Of a DNA stretch of 64,000 nt, positions 50,050 through 59,076 are shown piece after piece; position 1 is the stretch's first letter; every line of letters begins with the position of its first letter. The DNA lies in assembly GCA_016294035.1 (NCBI GenBank), contig JAEDCT010000002.1, forward strand, positions 1 to 64,000. Direction: 5' to 3'. The notes under the pieces are model-generated. The model did no database searches. It saw only the letters and a list, made by a program, of their open reading frames with translations, and was not told where the DNA came from. The position numbers and the translations under genes are program-made. This stretch comes from Treponema sp. Its GTDB lineage: Bacteria > Spirochaetota > Spirochaetia > Treponematales > Treponemataceae.

Positions 50050-52430
50050 GGATGATTAACCTGAAGCAAGCGTTCTGAATATTCCTGGGAATTCTGTTCC
50101 CATTCCTGATTAATAACTGTATTCCAGACAGAAAGCATTTCTTTATTTTTGAGTTTCTGCTGAGTTATGAATTCCGATGTCAGGTCTGATTCTGATTTGG
50201 ACAATGGACCGAATGCCGGGATTCGTTTCTGCAAACCAGCCTCATTCTTGTGCCATGGAGACTTTTCGTTTGGCCCTGGATCTGGACTAATATCCTCGTA
50301 CCATCTTCCGGAATTATTCCAGTGCATGTATCCGCGGTCAAGGCCATCACGTGTTCCGAAAACTTCTCTCTGAACGTAATCTTTGTTGTAGTATGTTCTG
50401 TCATATCGGACACCCATATAGAATGCCTGAATCCACGGGCGAACAACAATTCTGTTTCGTCCAATTACTGTATTTCTGTATGATCCATAGAAATAGATTC
50501 TGTACGGTCTTTCCTCATAGGGAGCATACTCCAGGAAGTTCTGCTCAAAGTGAGACGGATAGAACATTGGACAAATAACGTCAACGTATTCACTCATAAG
50601 CTCAACGTCCTGACCAGTTCTTGTTCCACTTCTGTACCATCCGTTTGCGCCGTAAATATCAATTCCAATTGGAGCATTAATATTTTTTCTTGCATAGCTC
50701 AGGAATGAAACCAGTGCACTTTCCATGTCCATTCCCTTGTCCTTCCATCTGTAGGTTGCATCAGAAAGGTTTTTTCCATCTGTTGGGAAACGAATGTAAT
50801 CAAACTGAACTTCATCAAAACCACGTGAAATAAGTTCCTTTGCAATCTCAACATTATATTCCCAGACTTCCTCGCTGTATGGATCAACCCAGTTTTCATC
50901 GTAATATGCAGTTTTGGAACCAGTTACATTTCCATTTTCATCTTTAACAGCTTCTTTTCCGCGAATTCCCATCCAAGGTTTGTTATTCTTTGCATCCCAA
51001 ACTGCATACTGCTGCTTGTCGTATGTTGAAAGATGCCTGTCCTTGAAAACTACGATTCGTCCAATAAGATATGTGTTTGTTTTCTTGTATTCCTCAACAA
51101 ATTTATCCAGGTCAACCTTATACTGGGTCACATATCCTTTCTTCTTGAGAAGAGGACTCTTAGGCTCAAAGCGCAAAAGGCCGTAATCATCCTTCATATC
51201 AACAACTAGGGAATTAAGCTTATTGTTTGCAATGATTTTCTTGTATTTGTTGATACCTTCCATGGTTCTCATCTGATATGCAGAGACATAAACTGATTTT
51301 TTTCCGTTGGCAGTTTCACCCCATGGCGAAAGAATCACAGATGGATTTAAAAGCCACAATTCACTGAGAGTTACTGATGTATCAACTCCACTGGATTCTC
51401 GTGGAACATAAGCAGAATTTACGATTGCATGAGGAGCGTTGAACATTGTCTTCCACTCACCTGCCTGAGAAACTGTTTCAACCTTATTTGTTTCCAGCGA
51501 CAAAGCCCTGATTTTTCCAACTGATGCAAAAATAATTTTTGAACCGCTCTGGCACAATGAATCTATTGTCTCGCAATTTTCTGAATCATGGAAAATCTTT
51601 TCTCCACGCTTAGTATTCCAGTTAAATCTGTAGATATTTGGAATGAATGTCTGTGCACAGTAAATTTCTGAATAAAGAGTTCCATCAGCACCCTTGCACA
51701 AAACTGGAAGAATGTCAGATATTTCATCAACCTGGGTAAGACTTGGCATTGCACTGAATCCACCGCTAACATCAATCCATGCTGGTTTTGACGCATCACA
51801 CTTGTAATAGCTCAAGCCATAGATTGGATGGGAAAGGAATGCAACAAGTTCAGTTCCACTGATAGTACCATCTTTTTCATAAACCGGCATGTGAGAAACA
51901 GCAACTGCCTTGATTCCTGCCGTCCTGCTGGTTGAACCGATTGATTTCCAGGTTTCACCACCGTCACGAGTAAGATAAACCGAATCCTTTGTTGCTGTAA
52001 CAAGAATTTTCGGGTCCAGTGGATCTGCACAGATATCTTTCAAAAGAGCACTTTTTAATTCAAGTTTCTTGTTTTTACCGTCGTATGTCTTGATTGTCAA
52101 AAATGGAAGTCCATTGTTTTTTTCAGAAAAATTCCTTAAATCCTCGGAAACAACAATTCCCTTGTCAGTTACAAAATACCACTTAGAGGATGTTTTTAAT
52201 ATACGGTCAACTTTACCCTTTGTCCAAAGAGCCTCAACATTTCCGTTGGTTGCAACCTTGAACAATCCGTTGTCAGTTCCAACAAGAAATGGCTGAGCTT
52301 TTACAGTTGATTTTTTTTCAGGAATAGTCTCAGGAAGCTGATACAAGGGCTTTGACTGGCCAAATGCTTCAAAAGAAAAAACAAAAAACAAAGATGCCAA
52401 AACATACAATTTATAAAAGACGGTTCTCAT
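50046..52430 (-). CDS. DUF4015 putative glycoside hydrolase with N-terminal beta-propeller
   Basis: A 794-residue exported protein: signal peptide to about residue 25, a beta-propeller-like half (about 40-360; a YLTRDGGETWKSIG sialidase/VPS10-like repeat is visible), then a TIM-barrel domain with LNSLVVDMKDDYGLLRF, FDEVQFDYIRFPTDGK, IGIDIYGANGWYR and YVDVICPMFYPSHF, the pattern of DUF4015 'putative glycosyl hydrolase' proteins. Its substrate is unknown; a cell-wall or exopolysaccharide target is possible. The stop overlaps mnmE by 4 bp (ATGA), an odd coupling of an exported protein to a tRNA-modification enzyme. Confidence 0.85.
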   Translation of the reverse strand: MRTVFYKLYVLASLFFVFSFEAFGQSKPLYQLPETIPEKKSTVKAQPFLVGTDNGLFKVATNGNVEALWTKGKVDRILKTSSKWYFVTDKGIVVSEDLRNFSEKNNGLPFLTIKTYDGKNKKLELKSALLKDICADPLDPKILVTATKDSVYLTRDGGETWKSIGSTSRTAGIKAVAVSHMPVYEKDGTISGTELVAFLSHPIYGLSYYKCDASKPAWIDVSGGFSAMPSLTQVDEISDILPVLCKGADGTLYSEIYCAQTFIPNIYRFNWNTKRGEKIFHDSENCETIDSLCQSGSKIIFASVGKIRALSLETNKVETVSQAGEWKTMFNAPHAIVNSAYVPRESSGVDTSVTLSELWLLNPSVILSPWGETANGKKSVYVSAYQMRTMEGINKYKKIIANNKLNSLVVDMKDDYGLLRFEPKSPLLKKKGYVTQYKVDLDKFVEEYKKTNTYLIGRIVVFKDRHLSTYDKQQYAVWDAKNNKPWMGIRGKEAVKDENGNVTGSKTAYYDENWVDPYSEEVWEYNVEIAKELISRGFDEVQFDYIRFPTDGKNLSDATYRWKDKGMDMESALVSFLSYARKNINAPIGIDIYGANGWYRSGTRTGQDVELMSEYVDVICPMFYPSHFEQNFLEYAPYEERPYRIYFYGSYRNTVIGRNRIVVRPWIQAFYMGVRYDRTYYNKDYVQREVFGTRDGLDRGYMHWNNSGRWYEDISPDPGPNEKSPWHKNEAGLQKRIPAFGPLSKSESDLTSEFITQQKLKNKEMLSVWNTVINQEWEQNSQEYSERLLQVNHP

Positions 52431-52552
52431 AAACTGTATATCGGCATAATAAAACTAAATTTTAGGAAAACTGAAAAAATCGGCAGAATATTACTTATGC
52501 GTATTCTTATGAAAATCTTGTGCTGACTGTAATCAATCTGTCGATTTGAAAA

Positions 52553-53494
52553 CTACTCCTCGCTGAAGCTTACCATGCTTTCCATATAATTTTTTTCGTG
52601 AACTGATTCCATTAATTCCATTTTCCTGATGATTTCATACAATTTAAGCCCAACATTTGTGTCGCTGGAAACGGAAACTGCAAGTTCTCCAGACTGATGG
52701 AATCTTCGTACATCGGGAGAAGCATCATAGCAAACCACAAGAGACTGAGATCCAGGAATACCCCCCGCAGCCCAAATTCCCTTGATCAGTTCATCAGCAA
52801 TTTTATCTGACATTGCAAAAAATATGTAGAAAGAAACATTGTCTTCAAAAACCTGAGCTGGAATTCCTTCTGCAGAATCAACAGAACTTCTCAGCGAAGA
52901 AAGATTCCAGTTATTCCTTTTTGAAATTTCATCCATAATTGAAAAAGTTCTTTCTTTATTTGAAGTTGCATCAGAATAATCGCGAACGATACAAACATCA
53001 GTTTTTTTGCTGGCATTTCCAAGCCTTCGAATCTGCTCATCAAGCACATCAAAGGACATTTCTACTTCCTTGCTGTAATTTGGCATTATGGAATAAAGAT
53101 TGACTTCTGAACTTCTCTTGACTGTGTTTCCCACAAAAATATATGGAATCTTAACATATTCAAGACGGCTTAAACTTGTTTCCCAATCGCCTTCATAAAT
53201 CGGATCAATTATCAGGTAATCAACATTTTTCTGAATAAAAAGTTCAATCTGCTCATGCTGTCTCTGATCATTTCCCTTTGCATCAAGAATTATGAGAGTA
53301 TCAGAATCATGACTGGAAAATTCTTCTTTGATTGACTTATATCTTTCCACATACGCATACTCGGTTTTTCCAGAATATGCAAATCCAATTGTATGTGTTT
53401 TTTCTTCAACCTTAATTTCCTTTATGATTTTTGAACAGGATGAAAAGGCAATCAATGAAATGCAGAGTGCTGCGGATAAAATCTTCTTATTCAT
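52553..53494 (-). CDS. orphan periplasmic sugar-binding lipoprotein
   Basis: A 313-residue type I periplasmic binding protein with lipobox ISLIAFSSCSK (Cys about 20). Lobes: THTIGFAYSGKTEYAYVERY, VDYLIIDPIYEGDWETSLSR, IPYIFVGNTV, and a second lobe with DVCIVRDYSDATSNKERTF and VVCYDASPDVRRF. It is distantly like the RbsB-type protein at 44019 but divergent. No transporter is adjacent. A TTGACA box lies upstream of the ATG on the minus strand, with AT-rich -10 candidates close to the start. Confidence 0.75.
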   Translation of the reverse strand: MNKKILSAALCISLIAFSSCSKIIKEIKVEEKTHTIGFAYSGKTEYAYVERYKSIKEEFSSHDSDTLIILDAKGNDQRQHEQIELFIQKNVDYLIIDPIYEGDWETSLSRLEYVKIPYIFVGNTVKRSSEVNLYSIMPNYSKEVEMSFDVLDEQIRRLGNASKKTDVCIVRDYSDATSNKERTFSIMDEISKRNNWNLSSLRSSVDSAEGIPAQVFEDNVSFYIFFAMSDKIADELIKGIWAAGGIPGSQSLVVCYDASPDVRRFHQSGELAVSVSSDTNVGLKLYEIIRKMELMESVHEKNYMESMVSFSEE

Positions 53495-53566
53495 ATATTT
53501 TATTTTACTTCAATATCTGTCAAATTGTAAGTGGATTTTATATTCATTTATCATTAAGATTATTTC

Positions 53567-53752
53567 GTGAATGGGCAAAAAAATAAAAAAGAAAATCCTG
53601 AAACACTTCTTCTAAAAAAGGAATTCCAGAAAAAAATTCTCAAGCAGAGAAAATTAAATTCCATGACTGAATTTGAAAAATGGATTTACGACAATGAGGA
53701 CAAAATAGAAATGCTGAAAACACAAATGGATCATAGTGACCGCGGAGAATGA
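53567..53752 (+). CDS. small charged protein of unknown function, coupled to a methyltransferase
   Basis: A 61-residue, highly charged (Lys/Glu), helical protein starting at GTG 53567. Its stop overlaps the methyltransferase start as ATGA, which supports real, coupled translation. A TAAGAT box at 53555-53560 lies 6 bases before the GTG. No family is recognised. It could be a leader that only promotes translation of the next gene. Confidence 0.5.
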   Translation: MNGQKNKKENPETLLLKKEFQKKILKQRKLNSMTEFEKWIYDNEDKIEMLKTQMDHSDRGE

Positions 53753-54522
53753 ACATGACAAAGAAAGGCAAAGAAACTGAATGGTTTGAAAACGAAAACT
53801 TCTGGCTTAATTACGGTCCCATAATGTTTGATGAGCAGCATTGGGCAGAAGCTCATGGCATTGCAGAAAAATGCATCGAACTTGCACAACTCGAAGAAGG
53901 TGCCTCTTGCCTTGATGTATGCTGCGGCCCAGGAAGAATTTCTGTTGAGCTGGCTTTACTGGGAATGAAAGTTACCGGTGTAGACATCACACAACCCTTT
54001 CTTGATGCAGCCCTGGAAACTGCAGAAGATGAAGAAGTAGAAATAACGCTGATTAATCAGGACATGAGAAAATTCAAGTCTTCAAAAAAATTTGACATGG
54101 CCCTCAATGTTTACAATTCATTCGGATACTGCGATTCAATTACAGATGACACAAAAATTCTCAAGCAGGTTTATGCCTCACTAAAAAAAGGCGGAACATT
54201 TATTCTGGAATGCATAAGCCGTGAAACCGCAGTCAAATATTTTACCGAAGGAGAATGGTTTGAACGTGCCGGAATGACAGTACTCACAGATTTTTCTGTT
54301 GTCGGCGCCTGGGAAGGACTACGTTCAAAATGGATTCTGATTGACGAAAAAAAATCCACCAGAATAGAACACTGCTTCGTGCAAAGACTATACTCTGCCG
54401 CAGAACTTCGTGACAGTCTCCTAAAGGAAGTAGGATTCAAGACAGCAGAAGTCTACGGCGGATTCAACATGGAACCCTACGACCAGAACGCATCAACAAT
54501 GGTAATAGTCTGCAGAAAATAA
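53749..54522 (+). CDS. class I SAM-dependent methyltransferase
   Basis: A 257-residue methyltransferase with motif I ASCLDVCCGPGRISVELALLGMKVTGVD, motif II-like FDMALNVYNSFGY and motif III LKKGGTFILE. The target is unknown; the arrangement resembles Methyltransf_25/UbiE-like small-molecule enzymes. There are two possible ATGs (53749 and 53755). It follows the small ORF directly. Confidence 0.85.
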   Translation: MNMTKKGKETEWFENENFWLNYGPIMFDEQHWAEAHGIAEKCIELAQLEEGASCLDVCCGPGRISVELALLGMKVTGVDITQPFLDAALETAEDEEVEITLINQDMRKFKSSKKFDMALNVYNSFGYCDSITDDTKILKQVYASLKKGGTFILECISRETAVKYFTEGEWFERAGMTVLTDFSVVGAWEGLRSKWILIDEKKSTRIEHCFVQRLYSAAELRDSLLKEVGFKTAEVYGGFNMEPYDQNASTMVIVCRK

Positions 54523-54546
54523 AACAAAAAAAATTTTTCTTCAGCA

Positions 54547-56277
54547 TTATTTGTTGTAATGCCTTTTAACTTTCTGCGTGGTTGTCATTTCAAGAGGCTT
54601 TTCAAGAATTGTTATCTTTTCAATCTTGTCATAGCCCCTTGCATTTTTATTTCTTGATGAAATAATCTGTCTAACAGCAGCATCAACTTCCGGCGGAATT
54701 ATTCCGTCTTCACGCTTCAAATTCAATCTTGAGTACAAATCATCTGAAACATAGATGAGTGCCTCTATTTTTTCCGCCTTTGATTCAGTATCTTCCACAT
54801 ATCCCTGAACTGTAATCTGACTAATATCAGAACAAAGCTGGAATTCATTTTCAATTTCTTCCGGATAAACATTTTTTCCGCCATCAGTAACAATCATATT
54901 TTTTGTCCTGCCGCAGAGAACAAGATATCCTTCCTTGTCCAGATAACCCAGATCACCAGTCTTGAAAAATCCGTCAGCATCGAAAACTTTTTTTGTTTCT
55001 TCTTCCATCTTATAGTAACCGCCAAAAACCATTGGTCCCTTAACAAGAACTTCACCAACTCCTTTTTCATCCGGCTCAAAGATTTTCATTTCCATGTAAG
55101 GATAAAAATACTGACCCACACTTTCAATCTTAAAATGATTTACTGGATTCAAGGCAATAATTGGACTGGTTTCTGTAAGTCCGTATCCCTGAACAAAGTC
55201 AATTCCCATTTCGTTATAAACCTTAAAGACACTAGAAGCCAGAGGACCACCGCCACAAATTGCAATTCGCAATGACGAAATACTGGCCTTATCAAGAACA
55301 CTTTTGAACAGAACCTTTCCAGGATTTTTCTTGAAAACTTTTTTTATAAAATATGAAAGCCCCATCAAAAAATGAATCATGCCATTTACAACAGGTCCCT
55401 TTGATTTTATTCCTTTCATGATTCCGGCAAGCAGCTTGTTGAATAAAAGCGGAACGCCAAGAAGCATTGTAATTTTTCCTTCTTTAAGTTCCTTCAGAAG
55501 CCTTGTAACCGCCATGCTTTTTCCAAATACAATTTCACAGCCCTGGGAAAGGGAAACCATAAAAACAGCCTGAAGAGTATATGCATGATGAATTGGAAGA
55601 AGAGCATAGAAAACATCTGACTGATAGATTTTCATTCTTGTCTGTGCAATAAAGGAATCACTCACCAGATTTTTATGAGTAAGCATTACACCCTTTGGAT
55701 TTCCTGTTGTTCCGCTGGTAAAAAGAATTACTGCCAGATCATTTTCATTCGTGCATCTGTTTTCATAATTTTTCTTTCCACAAAGATTGTACAGATGCTG
55801 CGGATTTTTTTTGCATGAAAGAGAAATTGTCCTGAAATCAGCAGATTTTTCAAAATGCGGGAGTTTTTCCTCATCGGCAAAAACAAATTTCGGTTTTGCA
55901 GTTGCAATAAGATTTTCCAGCTCTTTTTCTGAAAGGCCATAATCCATTGGACAAACCACAGAACCGGCAAGAAATCCTGCAAGAAAAGCAGTTCCCCATT
56001 CAGGAGAATTCTTTCCCGTCACAGCAATTCTGTCTCCCTTTTCAAGTCCATTTTCAATAAGCCATGATGCAAGCCTTGATGCATTTTCATAAACCTGATT
56101 GTAAGTGAGCGTCTGCCTGGAGCCACCAGATCCTTCAAAATCAGTAAAAAAAGGACTGTCCGGAAACCTGTTCCTGCTGATCAAAAACAATTCAGAAACC
56201 GTCGGCCACTCTCCAGAAAAAAATGTTCCCCTAAATGAATCCAGAAAACTAAAACTATCAATCAGCTTATATGCCAT
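54547..56277 (-). CDS. AMP-binding long-chain acyl-CoA synthetase
   Basis: A 576-residue ANL-superfamily adenylating enzyme. Core motifs: ILFTSGTTGNPKGVMLTHKNL (P-loop), YGLTETSPI, FKTGDLGYLDKEGYLVLCGRTKNMIV and the C-terminal QKVKRHYNK with the catalytic Lys. The pattern is that of fatty-acyl-CoA ligases (FadD/LC-FACS). It probably activates host- or diet-derived fatty acids for phospholipid or lipoprotein use. Start is the ATG at 56277 (MAYKLIDSF), with GGAGG 8 bases upstream; two upstream in-frame ATGs overlap that site. Confidence 0.9.
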   Translation of the reverse strand: MAYKLIDSFSFLDSFRGTFFSGEWPTVSELFLISRNRFPDSPFFTDFEGSGGSRQTLTYNQVYENASRLASWLIENGLEKGDRIAVTGKNSPEWGTAFLAGFLAGSVVCPMDYGLSEKELENLIATAKPKFVFADEEKLPHFEKSADFRTISLSCKKNPQHLYNLCGKKNYENRCTNENDLAVILFTSGTTGNPKGVMLTHKNLVSDSFIAQTRMKIYQSDVFYALLPIHHAYTLQAVFMVSLSQGCEIVFGKSMAVTRLLKELKEGKITMLLGVPLLFNKLLAGIMKGIKSKGPVVNGMIHFLMGLSYFIKKVFKKNPGKVLFKSVLDKASISSLRIAICGGGPLASSVFKVYNEMGIDFVQGYGLTETSPIIALNPVNHFKIESVGQYFYPYMEMKIFEPDEKGVGEVLVKGPMVFGGYYKMEEETKKVFDADGFFKTGDLGYLDKEGYLVLCGRTKNMIVTDGGKNVYPEEIENEFQLCSDISQITVQGYVEDTESKAEKIEALIYVSDDLYSRLNLKREDGIIPPEVDAAVRQIISSRNKNARGYDKIEKITILEKPLEMTTTQKVKRHYNK

Positions 56278-56348
56278 AAAACTCATCCTCCATTTTTTAA
56301 GCACTAAGAATTATCCATGAAGAATTATTTTTCAAAGATAACCCATCA

Positions 56349-56357
56349 ATTATACCA
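56349..56357 (-). promoter_or_regulatory. extended -10 promoter of the acyl-CoA synthetase gene
   Basis: TGGTATAAT on the minus strand (TATAAT at 56349-56354 with the upstream TG of an extended -10), about 70 bases before the start. The -35 is weak. The rest of 56358-56478 shows only a GGACT/AGTCC mini-hairpin near 56441-56453. Confidence 0.5.
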
Positions 56358-56479
56358 CTAGATTTTATACATGATGAAAAAAACTTCGCTCAACCTGAAT
56401 AAGCTGTGCGCCGCCGAGTTTCAAGGCAAAAGCATTTTTCGGACTGTAAGTCCGTGACTAGAAATTCTCCAAAAAAAAA

Positions 56480-56502
56480 TGGATGCCTATACAGACATCC
56501 AC
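56480..56502 (-). terminator. terminator of the EIIC-like gene
   Basis: GTGGATG/CATCCAT arms around a 10-base loop, followed on the minus strand by nine Ts, 30 bases after the EIIC-like stop. Confidence 0.7.
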
Positions 56503-56531
56503 CTGGAAAATAAAAATTCGGTTTTCAAAAA

Positions 56532-57575
56532 TTATTCCGGAAGTTTCAAATCGCCTTCCCTGATCCACTGGATTTTTCTCAGAAGCAATCCGATGCCCCA
56601 GCTCAAAACTCCGGGAAGCACAAGGCAAACAAGAACAAGACCAATCCAGTCCAATGCACCAGGAACTTTTGCTGAGGCGTCTCCAAACCATCCTGTAATA
56701 ACACCAATTGGACCAACAAGACCACATGTTCCCATTCCAGAACTGATTGCAGCTCCGTTCATTTCAAGCTTGAAGATACAGGTTGCAACTGGTCCTGTTA
56801 TGGCAGAAGCCAAAGTTGCAGGAATCCAGATCAGCGGATTCTTGATAATGTTTGGCATCTGAAGCATTGATGTTCCAAGTCCCTGGCTCAAGAGTCCACC
56901 CCATCGGTTTTCACGGAATGAAAGAACTGCAAAACCAACCATCTGTGCACAACATCCGGCAACGGCAGCACCACCAGCAAGACCAACAAGTCCCAGGGCA
57001 TGACAGATAGCTGCGGAACTGATTGGAAGCGTAAGAAGAATTCCGACAATAACAGAAACAAGAATTCCCATGAAGAAGGGATGAAGCTCCGTTGCCCACA
57101 TAATGAGCTTACCAAACTGACTTGCTCCAAGGCCAATGTATTCGGCAAAGAGAACAGTCAAAAGGATTCCCATAAGAATCGTAACAATTGGAGTTACAAT
57201 AATATCAACTCTGGTTTTCTTGCTAACAAGCATTCCTACTTCATTGGCTGCAATTGCAATGACCAGTACTGCAAGTGGTCCACCAGCCTTACCAGTAACG
57301 TTTGCCATTGCTCCAACCGTAACAAGTGAAAACAAAACCAGATTTGAAGCTCCAAGTGCGTGACCGATACCTACAGCCATTGCAGCACCAACCACTTCTG
57401 CTTTCATTGCAAATCCACCGGCAGTCACAAGAAATTCAAACACCGGATTCGTTCCAAGATGCAGAAGCTGCTGACCCAAAGTCTTTACAATTGTTCCGAT
57501 GAGAAGAGAAGCAAAAAGTCCCTGTGCCATTCCACTCAAAGCATCAATCAAATAACGCTTAGCGTACTTGTTCAT
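56532..57575 (-). CDS. solitary PTS EIIC-like membrane protein
   Basis: A 347-residue, very hydrophobic protein with about ten membrane segments and many Gly/Ala. Sequence patterns such as GHALGASNLVLFSLVTVGAMANVTGKAGGPLAVL and the C-terminal SSGMGTCGLVGPIGVITGWFGD match the PTS_EIIC type 2 (PF13303-like) family. No IIA, IIB, HPr or EI gene is adjacent. It may be a non-phosphorylating transporter or need IIB partners elsewhere. It has GGAGG upstream and a structured leader. Confidence 0.8.
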   Translation of the reverse strand: MNKYAKRYLIDALSGMAQGLFASLLIGTIVKTLGQQLLHLGTNPVFEFLVTAGGFAMKAEVVGAAMAVGIGHALGASNLVLFSLVTVGAMANVTGKAGGPLAVLVIAIAANEVGMLVSKKTRVDIIVTPIVTILMGILLTVLFAEYIGLGASQFGKLIMWATELHPFFMGILVSVIVGILLTLPISSAAICHALGLVGLAGGAAVAGCCAQMVGFAVLSFRENRWGGLLSQGLGTSMLQMPNIIKNPLIWIPATLASAITGPVATCIFKLEMNGAAISSGMGTCGLVGPIGVITGWFGDASAKVPGALDWIGLVLVCLVLPGVLSWGIGLLLRKIQWIREGDLKLPE

Positions 57576-57600
57576 ACGTCCTCCAAAAAATGAGAAAAAT

Positions 57601-57720
57601 TGATTTTAATGGTTATTGATGTAGTTGATAGGAGCACTCGTAGGCCCGTTAGGCATCATATGCCAGACAGTCATCTCAAACAAACTTCTGTGAGTTCAAG
57701 ACGACTATAACAAATACTAA
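57601..57720 (-). ncRNA. possible structured 5' leader of the EIIC-like gene
   Basis: On the minus strand the leader has a GTCGTCT/AGATGAC 7-bp stem with inner pairs (57675-57710), a GGCAT-ATG-ATGCC hairpin (57651-57663) and a run GGGCCTACGAGTGCTCC after it. It fits no riboswitch class that I can recognise. Supported only as a candidate regulatory leader. Confidence 0.35.
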
Positions 57721-57750
57721 AGAAAAATAACAGTCCCCCGAAGAAATTCC

Positions 57751-58101
57751 ATGCCTGACCGGTAGATTTTTTACCTTCCCCACCACTCTTCATTGCCATG
57801 TGAAAAATCGGGAGGGAAGGTTGAGAATGGTGAAAACAATCAAAGGCCGGAAAAGATAGTTTCCTTGCCGGCCTTTGTTTGTAGCGACGTTATCTAGCGG
57901 TTTCACCGTTCTCATGCCTGACTGGTAGGTTTTTTACCTTCCCACGCCCCTTCATTGGCATGTGAAAAATCGGGAGGGAAGGTTGAGAATGGTGAAAACA
58001 ATCAAAGGCCGGAAAAGATAGTTTCCTTGCCGGCCTTTGTTTGTAGCGACGTTATCTAGCGGTTTCACCGTTCTCATACCTGACCGGTAGATTTTTCACA
58101 T
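57751..58101. repeat. 163-bp tandem repeat with nested hairpins
   Basis: Copy 1 is 57751-57913, copy 2 is 57914-58075, and a partial third copy begins at 58076. Each copy contains ACCTTCCC/GGGAAGGT (57773-57780 with 57814-57821), an outer GAGAATGGTGAAAAC/GTTTCACCGTTCTC pair (57823-57837 with 57900-57913) and a perfect 10-bp CAAAGGCCGG/CCGGCCTTTG hairpin (57841-57850 with 57868-57877). No ORF or ribosome site. The copies differ at only a few bases. Confidence 0.9.
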
Positions 58102-58112
58102 AATTAAAAAAA

Positions 58113-58141
58113 TTGATTTTTCATAGATTGTAAAATAAAAT
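58113..58141 (+). promoter_or_regulatory. promoter placing the transcript start at the ATG of the lipid-kinase-like gene
   Basis: TTGATT (58113-58118), 17-base spacer, TAAAAT (58136-58141). The ATG at 58148 is exactly where initiation should fall; no Shine-Dalgarno is present. Confidence 0.55.
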
Positions 58142-58147
58142 ATATGC

Positions 58148-59074
58148 ATGTATCACTTTATTGTTAATCCCGTATCACGTTCCGGAAAGGGACTTATTCT
58201 ATGGCAGAAAAAAATTGAGCCAATCCTGAAAAAGAAAAACATTCCATATAGAGTTGAATATACAAAACAGCGCGGCGATACTACAGAACTCTGCAAGAAA
58301 ATATCAGCAAACGCAAAAAATGAAGACAACTGCATAATAGTTGCACTTGGTGGTGACGGAACTGTAAATGATGCAGTTCAGGGAATTGAAGATTTTGAAA
58401 ACACAACATTTGCACTCATCCCTACAGGAAGCGGAAATGACTTTGCAAAAGACATGAAAATTTCCAAAAACGTCAAGAAAACCCTCAAAAAAATTCTTTC
58501 AGCAAAAAAACCCGTACAGATTGATCTTGGCCAGGTTACAACTGACAGAACAGTAAGAAAATTTGCCGTTTCATGCGGATTTGGATACGATGCGGCAATT
58601 GCACAAAAAACAACACATTCAATCCTCAAGAAAAGACTGAATAAAATCGGACTTGGAAAACTGGTTTATCTTTTTCTTGGAATACAGCAGGTGTTCAAGG
58701 CTCCGGATGCTGATGCAGACATTGAATTTGATGACGGAAGAAAAATTCACTTGCCAAAAGTTCTTTTTGCAGTTTCCATGGTTCACAAATACGAAGGTGG
58801 CGGAATGATGTTCTGCCCCAAGGCAAAATATGACGATGGTCTTCTGGATATGTGCCACATCCACAGCAAATCTGTTCCCGGATTTTTTGCCGCACTTCCA
58901 TTTGCTTTCTCCGGATTGCACTGTCTGTTTCCTGGAATCAAACTGGAAAAATTCAAGAAATGCACAATCACAACTTCAATTCCACTTTGGCTTGCAACTG
59001 ATGGAGAAGTCTGGCAAAAGGCAGACAGGATTATTGTTGAATCACTTCCCGGCAAGTTAAAATTCATTTACTGA
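58148..59074 (+). CDS. diacylglycerol kinase-family lipid kinase
   Basis: A 308-residue DagK/YegS-type kinase. It starts YHFIVNPVSRSGKG, has the nucleotide-binding loop VALGGDGTVNDAVQGI and ALIPTGSGNDFAKDM, and a C-terminal beta-rich domain with KYEGGGMMFCPKAKYDDGLLDM. It phosphorylates diacylglycerol or a related lipid, returning it to phospholipid synthesis. Start at 58148, the only ATG giving the family N-terminus. It is the first gene of a run with queH, a hemolysin III gene and slyX-like. Confidence 0.9.
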   Translation: MYHFIVNPVSRSGKGLILWQKKIEPILKKKNIPYRVEYTKQRGDTTELCKKISANAKNEDNCIIVALGGDGTVNDAVQGIEDFENTTFALIPTGSGNDFAKDMKISKNVKKTLKKILSAKKPVQIDLGQVTTDRTVRKFAVSCGFGYDAAIAQKTTHSILKKRLNKIGLGKLVYLFLGIQQVFKAPDADADIEFDDGRKIHLPKVLFAVSMVHKYEGGGMMFCPKAKYDDGLLDMCHIHSKSVPGFFAALPFAFSGLHCLFPGIKLEKFKKCTITTSIPLWLATDGEVWQKADRIIVESLPGKLKFIY

Positions 59075-59076
59075 GA

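Noticed and set aside
53571..53615. Alternative ATG frame before the methyltransferase
   Set aside because: It ends after about 14 codons; the GTG frame with the ATGA overlap is a better candidate.
57651..57720. tRNA or known riboswitch upstream of the EIIC-like gene
   Set aside because: No cloverleaf, T-loop or recognised riboswitch core could be drawn; left as an unclassified leader.
57751..58101. CRISPR-like array
   Set aside because: The repeats are about 163 bp with no short spacers and no cas genes; this is a tandem duplication.
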